Below, in pieces: positions 1-9,250 of a stretch of 64,000 nucleotides of DNA. Position 1 is the first letter of the stretch. The number at the start of each line of letters is the position of its first letter. Source of the DNA: Drosophila persimilis (Eukaryota > Arthropoda > Insecta > Diptera > Drosophilidae); contig NW_020825317.1 of assembly GCF_003286085.1 (NCBI RefSeq), positions 3,906,001 through 3,970,000 of the forward strand, written 5' to 3'. The notes beneath the pieces were generated by a model. The model saw only the letters and a list, made by a program, of their open reading frames with translations, ran no database searches and was not told where the DNA came from. The position numbers were made by a program, and so were the translations under genes.

Positions 1-22
1 CCATCCCTCCCTTGCTTTTCAG

Positions 23-163
23 GGATACAAGGACGAGGATAGCGTGCTGCTGCCTGCCCTACTGGGATTCGCACTCATTGGCATGATTTTGATCATCACG
101 GTCTGCCTGGTGGCACGCAACAAGCGCACCATCGTATCCTCGGTGCGCAAGCGGAATCGTAAT
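23..163 (+). CDS. Internal exon of a single-pass membrane protein (partial gene)
   Basis: A polypyrimidine tract and AG acceptor end at 22 and a GTGAGT donor begins at 164. The 141 bases between are open in one frame (47 codons). They encode a short acidic stretch (GYKDEDS), a strongly hydrophobic helix (LLPALLGFALIGMILIITV) and a basic stop-transfer segment (ARNKRT...RKRNRN). That order is the C-terminal membrane anchor of a type I protein, with the cytoplasmic side following. The exon joins in frame to the terminal exon at 4057-4128. The ectodomain lies left of the window, so the gene cannot be named; silver/carboxypeptidase D, which has such a tail, was considered but not supported by any residue I can check. 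Confidence 0.75.
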
Positions 164-1450
164 GTGAGTAGGAAATTGCATTTAATTACCCTTTGGGAGG
201 GGGCGGGACGGTCCCTTTAGGGGTCGCTCTTGTGTAACATGAGTGGTGCACCAAGGACCATAAAATGGGGCACGACCACGAAATCGTGGATTTGAATGGG
301 TGTAAAAGAATGGAACGGAGTGACTATTGCGTGGAGGAACAGAACAAAAGTCTAAGGCACATCAATCGGAAAGGCGGTTATTCCAGGGGGAGATCCGGAG
401 GAACTGATATGTTCCCTGGCTGGACTTATATTGACAGCCAGGCTGTCACTGGCTCCCAGATGCTCGTACGACAGGAAGGCTTGCGTGGTCCCCCACACTG
501 ACAGAACAGAACATAGACGCCGCTAAGCCTTAGCCAGAGCAGGGGGCGACCACTGGCATGAGGGTCAGGACCAGGAGCAAGGACGAAAATTGTTTGAAAT
601 CTCCTTTGTAACTAACGTACATAGGTTACGGGGCATTACAATGGGCAAACTCCAGATGACCTCGACCTTTAACGAGAAGCTTAAACATGCGCGGGCAGCA
701 GGGAGCTTGTCTCCAGCCCTGGCAAGTGAGCAGCCCTGCTGCCACTGAGTCCAGTCCCGAACTCGGACACTAAAATTGTTCAAACAAGTGTAGTTTTTTG
801 CGTTTTACAATAACAATTTAAATTAATAATAAAAGACTGGTGAGACGTGTTTGTGAGTGTGAACAAATTGTGATCAAATATTATAAAAAAAGATAGAATT
901 TCGCCGCTGAATCAGTTCCGGAACTGAACTAAGTTTCTATGCAGCCCTCGGCAACCGCGAACTGGAAACTGGAGCATGGCAACAACAAACCAGTTTTCTT
1001 TGTGTTGGTGTACACATCGTCGTCGTTCCACGTCACACACGGTCGCGCTCACACCAAGCATAAACTTGTGGCGCTTGGGAGAGCGAGAGAGCGCATGACT
1101 TTAGCCGGCTGTCGGCACACCACGTGAGAGCGAGTGAGTTGGCAGGCAGGCATGTGAACAAGTGGTAGTGAGAGCAACGCAGCGCTGCTGCTGTTGTTGG
1201 ATAGGAGGCGCTGCGTGGCAATTTTGTTGTTGTTGCTGCTGTATAGCGCATTAAGGTTTTTTTGGCAGGGCTGCACAGCCAGCGGAACCAAGGGAAGAAT
1301 TTTCGATACCGATGGTGAAAACTCGCATACAAAGCAGTACAGTGTCAATATTGCAGTGTGAAATAAAGTGTGCTGTAAATGAAAGAAATCTTTGAACAAC
1401 TGAATCGTGTGTGTGCTTCCAGCCCTGGATTCGGTGAAACGTAGCAGCGT

Positions 1451-1470
1451 ACACACACACACACACACAC
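1451..1470. repeat. (AC)10 microsatellite upstream of TRAM
   Basis: Ten uninterrupted AC dinucleotides lie in the presumed 5' leader or promoter DNA of TRAM. The surrounding 900-2126 region is rich in GT/CA and AGAG runs, as is common in fly 5' leaders. No TATA box was identified. Confidence 0.9.
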
Positions 1471-2126
1471 AGGCACGCACACCCACACACATCGGGCTGG
1501 CAGCATCGACGTTGCCGTTTGCCGTTGCCGTCCAACAGTCAGTCAGTCACACAGGTGAGAAGCAAAAGTAAAAGGCAGCAGCGCGGCTGGAGCAGAGGAG
1601 CAAGCAGCGACAGCGACTGCTACGTGTGTTGGTCAGTACCAGAAGTGAGCCTAGCCCGAGCCGAGCCGGAGCTGCAACAGAAGCGGCCAGAGTGGAGATA
1701 GCCCCCAACGCCTACGTCAGCAAAACGCGAAAAACACGAGAATCCTGTAAGCATTTCAAACCCAAACTTTTGCCTGCGTGTCTGTGCTGTGCCTCCGCAA
1801 ACGTATGTGTGTGTGCTTCATGCCTCCCCTCTCTCTCGCATAAGTGTGTACGTGTGTCTGTTGAGCGATAGTGTGGCGTTGTTGCATGTGTGGCTCTGGG
1901 AGCCAGTCCCCGTATTGGTGTGCGAGTGCGAGCCGAGTGCCAACAAGGCAAATTGTGATTTTGCTGCGGAAGGGAGAGAGAGCTCGCGGCATACACAGAC
2001 TCGGACGAGCGCACGGCATGGCCAGAATCCAGTTTCAAGTTAACAGTTCCCAGTGAGAATCTCTCATCGCTAACGTGTACAACCCATTGCAGCGACAATC
2101 CCCCAACTCCAAACTCCTCCAGGAAG

Positions 2127-3239
2127 ATGGCTATTAAACCCGGTCTGGGACGCAAGCCCAGCAACAAAAACCCGCCGATCCTGAGCCACGAGTTCGTGAT
2201 ACAAAACCATGCGGACATCATCTCCTGTGTGGCAATGGTCTTCGTGGTGGGCCTGATGAACGAGTCGACGGCCTCCTTCGCCAGCGCCTTCATCTCGCTG
2301 CACCACAACGTCAGCGGGGAGGACCCCAGTAGGGAGCAGCCCTACGGCAAGGCCTACACCTATGTAGCCGGCATCAAGGACTACTGCTCGATCTTCTTCT
2401 ACACCCTGACCTGCATCATCATGCACGCGATCATCCAAGAATTCGTTCTGGATAAGATCAGCAAGAAACTGCACCTCTCCAAGTTCAAGCTGGCCCGCTT
2501 CAACGAATCCGGCCAGCTAGTGGCCTTCTACCTGCTCTCATTCGTGTGGGGGGCACACGTCGTTCTGCGCGAGGGCTACCTGGGCCAGGTGGCACTGCTG
2601 TGGGAGAGCTTCCCCAGCCATCCGATGAGCTTCCTGCACAAGTTCTACTTCATCATCCAGCTGGCGTACTACCTGCACATGCTGCCGGAGCTGTACTTCC
2701 AGAAGATCCGCACCAGGGAGGAGCAGCAGCCGAAGATCGTACATTCCATCAGCGGATTCAGCCTCATCGTGATCGCCTACACCCTGAGCTTCCAGCGGCT
2801 GGCCCTCGTCCTGCTCACGCTGCACTACTTCAGCGAGCTGCTCTCGCACGTTTTCCAGCTGATCGGCGTTTTCGATCGCGAGGAGCGTCTGGCCCGCCTC
2901 CGCGTGGTGAACAATGCCTGCTTCTTCCTGGTACGCTTCGCCACCTCGGTGATTGGTGTGCTCACCCTCTACTACGGCATCGGGGGCCTGCGCTCCCTGC
3001 TGGCCCTCGGCGGTTTGATCGCCCTGCAGGGCTACCTCGTGTTCTCCTTCATCACCGAACAGCTGCGCGCCAAGCGTGAAGCCAAGCGTGAAGCGAAGCG
3101 CGAGGCCAAACTACTGGCGGCCCAGTCCTCAAAGAAGGCCATCAAGGCACCAAAGGACAAGGTGAAGCGAAAGAAGGAGAGCGACCTGCCCGAGGCGGAC
3201 CAGCCGTCGCCCAGTCCCGTCAAGCAGAAGCTCAAGTGA
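2127..3239 (+). CDS. TRAM: Translocating chain-associated membrane protein (TRAM)
   Basis: A 370-residue single-exon protein of the TRAM/LASS (TLC-domain) family. TRAM is a multispanning ER membrane protein beside Sec61 that helps some nascent secretory and membrane chains enter the translocon. The length matches animal TRAM1 (about 370 residues). The N-terminal KPGLGRKPSNKNPP segment precedes the first helix (about residues 30-55), and the TLC region spans roughly residues 115-325, including the LHMLPELYFQKIRT and LHYFSELLSHVFQLIG stretches typical of the family. The tail from about residue 315 is very basic and carries three AKRE repeats followed by a KRKKE cluster. The start was chosen from the match to the family N-terminus and the purine at -3. 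The gene is nested in another gene's intron on the same strand. Identification is from memory of the family. Confidence 0.93.
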   Translation: MAIKPGLGRKPSNKNPPILSHEFVIQNHADIISCVAMVFVVGLMNESTASFASAFISLHHNVSGEDPSREQPYGKAYTYVAGIKDYCSIFFYTLTCIIMHAIIQEFVLDKISKKLHLSKFKLARFNESGQLVAFYLLSFVWGAHVVLREGYLGQVALLWESFPSHPMSFLHKFYFIIQLAYYLHMLPELYFQKIRTREEQQPKIVHSISGFSLIVIAYTLSFQRLALVLLTLHYFSELLSHVFQLIGVFDREERLARLRVVNNACFFLVRFATSVIGVLTLYYGIGGLRSLLALGGLIALQGYLVFSFITEQLRAKREAKREAKREAKLLAAQSSKKAIKAPKDKVKRKKESDLPEADQPSPSPVKQKLK

Positions 3240-3651
3240 GAGGGACCGGCGGCCAAGCCATCGACGACTCTCTCCACCTAGCAACAAAATCTTCCGCACA
3301 CTTCCAATCCAATCCAAAATCAGTCTTAACCAATCCAATCAAAATCCGAGAGGAGACAGATAGCCAGAGCGAGAGAGCAGCACCACTGACAGACCCCAAT
3401 GTAAATGTAAATGTAATTCTCGGCCAAAGTCAAGGCCCGGCTCCAGATCCCAGCTCCAGCTCCAGATGCAACCTGCAACAACTACACTACGCTACCGAGG
3501 CACATTTCCGCTGCATTTACCAATTTCTCAGAGAAGAACACAGAACCAGAAGAGAACCACTTTCCGGCACGCGATGACACTATTTTTGAAACCTAATTTT
3601 TTTTAGCCTAAATGTTTTGTTTTCATTTTAAGTTTTATATAATTTTTTTTT

Positions 3652-3657
3652 AATAAA
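3652..3657 (+). terminator. Likely TRAM poly(A) signal
   Basis: An AATAAA hexamer lies in a T-rich tract about 410 bases after the TRAM stop. It is followed by AT-rich DNA and a GTGTG-rich stretch near 3700, a plausible downstream element. It must be used selectively, because the host transcript reads across it. Confidence 0.6.
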
Positions 3658-4056
3658 TTTTTTTTATTTTTATATAATATACACAAAAAAAAACCTGCAT
3701 GTGTGCGTGGTGTGTTTTTTGGTTCCAATCTCTTTGTAATAAGTAAATTATTTCAACAACAACAATTTCCAATCGTCCTATTTGCATGTAAAACTATTTT
3801 TTATAAAACAAAAACGAAAAACCACTTAAAAGAAATTAAATCTGAAGAATGTTGAAGATAAAAGAACCAGAGCAGCAGACGAAGATTGTAAACGAAGCAG
3901 ACAAAAAAAAAACACAATTGCTAAATATATGTATAAATATATATATTTTATATAAGAAAAACTGAAGAATGCTCTGACTGATAGATGTGGGGGAGGGGAT
4001 GTAAACATCTAAGAAAATATGTAACTGAAAGACTTCTCTCTGCCACTTCTTTACAG

Positions 4057-4128
4057 GACATTGAGGAGCAGGGAGCCGAAGACAATGCCACGCTGCTTAC
4101 CACCACGAATCTGTCGGACGACGACTAA
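4057..4128 (+). CDS. Terminal coding exon of the membrane protein gene
   Basis: After the acceptor at 4056, an acidic 23-residue tail (beginning DIEEQGAEDN and ending TTNLSDDD) runs to a TAA at 4126-4128. It joins in phase 0 to the transmembrane exon ending at 163. The complete cytoplasmic tail is therefore a basic membrane-proximal patch followed by an acidic end. The splice pair is predicted from consensus sites and the open frame only. A second possible end exists if the intron is retained: the frame continues past 163 for about 16 codons to a stop near 220. Confidence 0.65.
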   Translation, partial: DIEEQGAEDNATLLTTTNLSDDD

Positions 4129-6224
4129 GGGAACTCCCGTGTCACAAGGATCTCCGAGTATCTCTTCTTTTTCGCCTGCTTATCCAACGATCCTTCGTTT
4201 GGTCCTTCTATATGGACGCACACACGTGCATAGAATGGGACACGTGCTTCGGGAGCATTCGGAACCTTTCAATAGCCCTTTCGCGAACGCCCAAAGGCCC
4301 CTTATACCCATCCCCAAGCAACTTTCACTGTTATGTTTCTCTCCCGGAAGAAACCCCGAAAAAAAACCAAAAACAAAAAAAAGACAAAGCTGAAGCTGAA
4401 GATGAAGACTGTTTCTTGAAAGCTTGGACACACAAAAATAAGCTGAAAGGTTAATTTTCCCACAAAAAAGTCTTGAAAACTCGTTTTGAAACTCTTTCCA
4501 AAAATGTTGCTTAGGTTGTGCCTATGTCTTTCCGTGTGTGTGAGAGAGTGTGTGCGTGTAAGTATGTATAGATATGCGTGTGTGTGAGAGAGAGAGCTTA
4601 TTTCCATAATCTATAAAGATATATACATATATGTATTTATATACTATACGCACGGAGGATGCTCGATTATGATTAGAATTCGATGCTCTGAAAAATTGTG
4701 GCTCAAATATTCCCATTATCAAAAGAGCTCTTTCAAGTGAAATGGTGTAGTACAGTTCGCTACGCTACGGACAGGTATATATAGCAGTATTAGGTGTGGA
4801 GCTATCCATATACACCTTCAATTCTGAATCAATTCGATAACATAGATTTAGAGTTTAAGATCTATCTATTTGATAACATGTATTGGTATGTTCTCGAATA
4901 ACTTCAGAATTGATAGTGTATAAAAGAACTAAATTCAAGTGGAAGATACTCAATAATGTGTATACTCGCCGTATTTAATGATCTCAAAAGCTCTCCCAAT
5001 TCCACATGTCATACAGTTTTGAGACGCACCGCACACCGTAGTTAATTGATGGAAAAAACTATACAAAATAACGTGATGTTCCCAGGCATCTCAAAATGCT
5101 AACGTCATCTCCCCCTTAACTTATAATTCGTGTGTACTCTTGAAACCAAAGAATTCAAATCAAATGAAAACGTCCAGAAATAAGAAATACTTTTTTTGTC
5201 GGTCTAGTTAAAAGGTGCTTCTAGTTATCGGGCCTGGACTGTACTTAAATTATAGCACAAATATTGTACTACAAGCAGACGAAAAGCTTCTAAATGCATT
5301 TACCATTATCCGAAAGCAGTGACCGATCCTCTAGAGCGGAGGATTAGATCCAGCCTGCAATCGAATCTCCAAAGGATTCATGTTTTGGAGCACCGCTTAA
5401 AGCCGAGCACCAAATAAAAAAAAACACAGTTGCTAAATAAAATGCAAAGGAAGCGGAAGCAGAGGCGATCCAAGTATTAGTAGATGGGAGAGATCGGATC
5501 GGGAGAGTATAACCATGTATGTATATGTATGTGTGTATGCAACACGCCGTATTACTCTGTATGTGGCTCTATATATGTATGTATAACTGTGTACAACTGT
5601 GAAGCATTGACAAGTATTTGAGATGATCTGTATTTTTGTAAGCGTAATATTTAGAGCAAGAACAAATCCAATAACAAAATGAGAAAATCCAAAGAAGCAA
5701 CTATTTAGCATAAGATTTTTCGGGGGCGGCACTCGCGCTGAAAAACACAAAATATTGATTTGCTCAACATATTTACATATATATACAGACACACACTCCC
5801 ACACACCTCTATACAAATGATATATATACCATATATATGTATATACAATATATATGTATGTATTATGTAACGCAAAAGTATAAGGCTTGCATTTACGTAA
5901 GACGACGATATAGATGAAGCAGGATATATCCTCCATATGTATATGTTATCACTAATTTGCGAAGCTAAACAGTTAAGTCTATATACTATATACAAAAGGC
6001 AGCAATCCAATCCAGATCCAACCAGAATACGCATACATACAGCACACAAATGTTGCCATGGCCCAATGGTGGGCGGACGGGAGCAGTGCAACAATCCCGT
6101 CTGAAAAGCGTGACATTAGATATACTCGTATATACGATTATGAACCTATATATATATGTATGTATATGTATACACAAAACACACACTATATTGAATGTTT
6201 TTGCTTGTTAAAGTGAATAATAAA
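4129..6224 (+). other. Probable long 3'UTR of the membrane protein gene
   Basis: About 2.1 kb of AT-rich sequence with many TGTATATA/TGTACATA-type stretches follows the TAA at 4126-4128. An AATAAA at 6219-6224 is the first convincing poly(A) signal after the densest of these blocks. No ORF in it looks coding. The extent is inferred, and an earlier cleavage site is possible. Confidence 0.4.
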
Positions 6225-6249
6225 AAAGAAAACTAATTACATGAATATA

Positions 6250-7467
6250 CTAAAATCTTTGGGTCGAGTTTTTTAGAGTTTGGGAAGACATTTTGTTTAA
6301 TCAAATCTTACATTTATTTCAGTTCACTTTGAGACTGATCGAATGGGTAATACATTCCTTAAAAAAAAAACCAAATGGATGGAATTAAATTTCAGACTAA
6401 CAAGTCGGAACAAAACCTCTGAAATATATGTACAGCCAGGCTCCTTTTGAATACACATAAATTGGGGCGCCCGTTTTCACATTCCGCAAGATTTATTCGT
6501 TTTCAAAACGAAAACATTTTTGTTGAAATGAAAAGTAAACGGTTTTTTATACAACGACACGAGCCTTAATGTCAAACGAAAAAAAAAATAGATGACTTAT
6601 TGATGCATTAACATAAACTTGATATCTATATCGGGGTAATATAACTTTTGCTTTCTTTATAAATAATTTTATTTTAACCCAACCTCTATTTGGCTCGGAA
6701 AAAATGGCCAGGGCAACAACAACAGTACCCTAAAACGAAAACGAAACGTTTTGGCTGAAAACGTAATCCGCAAGAGCAAGTGAAAAACGGAGCCTGCCTG
6801 ATAGTATTATCCAGTTTGGATTGCCCTAGGTTTTCTTTGCATACAATTTCTATTTAGATAATATAGGAAATACATGAGCTTGTAGTTTCTCTCCTGTTCT
6901 AACACAAAGGGATGGACATGCTTGAGGAGAAGCTTCATTTGGGCCCATCTTGGGCGAAACACCACAGGTGACCAGGTTCTAACAGGTGTCCAGCGTAAGG
7001 CGCCTTGATCCTGCTCTAGATCTAGTAAAAAAAATCCGCATGACTTCCAGTCAATCTGAAAGAGACAACAGGAATGCAGGTAGAGCATGCGGAAGAGCAG
7101 CTGTCTCTGCGGAGAGGATGGAGTATGCGTATAGCATGTACGACATCAAAGTTCTGGGACAGGGCTAGCTCACTACATCCGTCAAGTACACATTGATTAT
7201 GGGAAACTGCTGGTCAATTTAGAAATGGAGAAAACCTCAATCTGAAACGGCGTGGCTGGTCCAACTCAGTCATCTTGGTAGTGAATATGTTCAGGGCTAT
7301 CATAATGCCGCTGTTGGTAACTAGGTGACACTGCTTTGTCACATTTTACAGTTGACCGTATTGCGAATGTCGTGAAATAAATAAAAACAAATAAAAAACA
7401 GAAACAAAACTGCACGGTGTAGAGATGCGCGGGCAATCGATTGTAAAACTGCGAATCAGATACTGAC
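6250..7467. other. Intergenic region, no gene seen
   Basis: AT-rich DNA between the preceding 3'UTR and the mus81 promoter. The short open frames in it have no recognisable motif. No RNA gene or transposon ends were recognised. Confidence 0.5.
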
Positions 7468-7475
7468 TATCGATA
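7468..7475. promoter_or_regulatory. DRE (DREF site), distal
   Basis: A perfect TATCGATA palindrome, the binding site of DREF, a fly factor controlling replication, repair and other growth genes. It lies 332 bases before the mus81 ATG. A second perfect copy lies nearer the gene. Confidence 0.65.
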
Positions 7476-7683
7476 GAGTGATCTTGTTGGTGTGTGCCAA
7501 GCAAACATGCATATTTTACCATTATTTAATAATATGCGTTGCAAATTTATTATTTATTTTTATTAATTATTATTATTATAATTTATTACCTCAGTGACTT
7601 GGCTCATGTAAAAATTAAAACAATCTTTTGGTATTAAATACCGTCAAATGTCGAATCAAGTTCACGGATTCTAGTGCCGCAAC

Positions 7684-7691
7684 TATCGATA
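7684..7691. promoter_or_regulatory. DRE (DREF site), proximal
   Basis: A second perfect TATCGATA, 116 bases before the mus81 ATG, at the spacing expected of a housekeeping core promoter. Two perfect eight-base sites within 220 bases upstream of a DNA-repair gene are unlikely to be coincidence. Confidence 0.7.
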
Positions 7692-7806
7692 AGCATGCAG
7701 AATGCCAAACTACCATCACCAGATATGCAGTCAAAAGAAGGCGCAAATCTAGCAAAGAGTGAACCCAATCATTGCACAATCGCAATTTAATTTGTATAAA
7801 TCCCAA

Positions 7807-9066
7807 ATGGAGACACGACTGGAGGTGCGTCTGCGAGAGCCCAATCCGCTGTTCACCCGCTGGCTGGAGCGTTGGCTTCGTGAGGCGGAACGCCGACAGC
7901 AGAGGTCCCAGCACAAGCTGCGACAGGCCCTGGAGGCTCTGAAGAGCTATCCGCTGCCGCTGTACAGTGGGCGCGACTGCTCCGTTCTGCGTGGATTCGG
8001 TGGCACCTTGTGCCAGCTGATCGATGAGGAGCTACGGCAGCACCGGGCAGCCAGCCAGCCACAGCCGCAGACAACCACAGCCCAGTACGAAGAGCAGGTG
8101 CAACAGGTAGTCAAGGCGGTGCAGGAGAAGCAGCAGAAGACAAAGAAGGACCCCGCCAAGAAGCCGACCAAAAAAGCCCAGCTGGAGCAGGCTGCAGCCG
8201 AGGAACGTGAGCGAGTGGTGGAGATGCTGCCGGACAGCTTTGAGGTACTGCTCCTGGTTGATACCCAGGAGACGAGTGGCAAGAACAAGCGCGTCCTCGA
8301 CCAAACGCGCAGCTACCTGCAGTCCCTGGGCGCCGACCACGAGGTGCGTCGCCTCACCGTCGGCGACTTTCTATGGATAGCCCGCGATGCGGACGGCAGC
8401 GAGCTTGTCCTGCCCTACATTGTCGAGCGCAAGCGCATGGACGACCTGGCTTCGAGCATCCGCGACGGCCGCTTTCACGAGCAAAAGCACCGTCTCCGGC
8501 AGTGCGGCTTGCCAAACGTGATCTACTTGATCGAGGACTATGGGGACAACGAGCAGCTTGGCCTGCCCCTGGACTCGCTGCTCCAGGCGCTGGCCAACAC
8601 CCGCATCCAGTCAGGCATCCAGGTGGTGCGGACAGAGAACCACTACCGTAGCATGTGCTACTTGGCGGGGATGAGCCGAGCGCTGCGGCAACTTTTTCTC
8701 AGCAAGAGCCTCCACAGCGTGGATCGAGCCGCATTGGGATCGTCCAGCTGTCTGACCGACCGCCGTGTTGGTCTGTTGAAGTTCCGGGACCTGTACGAGG
8801 ACTCGGCCAAGAATGCCCATCTGACGGTGCGCGAGGTATTCGTCCAGCAGCTGCTTCAACTGCATTCTCTCTCAATGGAGCGAGCCCTGGCCATTGTGGA
8901 GCTTTATCCCACGCCGCGTCTCCTCCTGGATGCTTACGAGGCGTGTGAAGAGGTGGACCAAGCCAGGCGACTGCTGGCGGGAATCACATGCGGGGCTTTG
9001 GAGCGACCGCTGGGAGAAAAGCTGAGCAAGTGCCTGTATGACTTCTACGGCAGCGAGTTTAGGTAG
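7807..9066 (+). CDS. mus81: Crossover junction endonuclease MUS81
   Basis: The catalytic subunit of the XPF-family structure-selective nuclease. With its Mms4/Eme1 partner it cuts 3' flaps, stalled forks and nicked Holliday junctions in the nucleus. From the ATG at 7807 the protein has 419 residues without an intron. An N-terminal helix-hairpin-helix-like region (about 10-85) opens with RLREPNPLFTRWLERWL and contains LRGFGGTLCQLIDEEL. A basic Lys/Gln-rich linker follows. The ERCC4 nuclease domain begins at LLLVDTQET, continues with VGDFLWIA, and has the active-site signature ERKRMDD at residues 207-213, then SSIRDGRFHEQKHRL. The C-terminus carries tandem HhH sequence. The frame is open upstream for 16 codons to a GTG at 7759, but an in-frame TAG at 7750 and the lack of another ATG make 7807 the likely start. 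The gene converges on the RUN-domain gene, with 184 bases between the stops. Confidence 0.93.
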   Translation: METRLEVRLREPNPLFTRWLERWLREAERRQQRSQHKLRQALEALKSYPLPLYSGRDCSVLRGFGGTLCQLIDEELRQHRAASQPQPQTTTAQYEEQVQQVVKAVQEKQQKTKKDPAKKPTKKAQLEQAAAEERERVVEMLPDSFEVLLLVDTQETSGKNKRVLDQTRSYLQSLGADHEVRRLTVGDFLWIARDADGSELVLPYIVERKRMDDLASSIRDGRFHEQKHRLRQCGLPNVIYLIEDYGDNEQLGLPLDSLLQALANTRIQSGIQVVRTENHYRSMCYLAGMSRALRQLFLSKSLHSVDRAALGSSSCLTDRRVGLLKFRDLYEDSAKNAHLTVREVFVQQLLQLHSLSMERALAIVELYPTPRLLLDAYEACEEVDQARRLLAGITCGALERPLGEKLSKCLYDFYGSEFR

Positions 9067-9250
9067 GATTAGCAATTGATTTAATGGGGCATATCTAAGG
9101 TTATATACACGAATTTATACATAAGTGAGGGAATAGTACGAGAGTACGATTTGGACTAGTTTCCAGGATTCTGGCTCCCTATCCTGGTCAAAAATATATC
9201 ATACACATGAATAAGAGTTCTCAGTTAGCGTCTAGATCTTTCCTTCCTCT

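Larger units (their letters stand above)
164..4056 (+). other. Intron containing the nested TRAM gene
   Basis: This 3.9 kb intron begins GTGAGT at 164 and ends in a pyrimidine-rich TTACAG at 4056. The complete TRAM gene lies inside it in the same orientation. The stretches at 164-900 and 3665-4056 hold nothing coding that I can support. The open frames there are short, and the translations have no family resemblance. Confidence 0.7.

Noticed and set aside
1..163. Naming the first gene silver (carboxypeptidase D)
   Set aside because: Only a membrane anchor and tail are visible. No catalytic or transthyretin-like domain lies in the window, and tail similarity could not be checked.
1033..1535. 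Overlapping open frames of 94-147 codons on the minus strand upstream of TRAM
   Set aside because: They come from CA/GT repeats (runs of Cys-Val or Thr-His) in leader DNA, with no domain.
7759..7806. Extension of MUS81 to a GTG start
   Set aside because: GTG initiation is rare in animals. An in-frame TAG lies three codons upstream, and the ATG at 7807 fits the family N-terminus.
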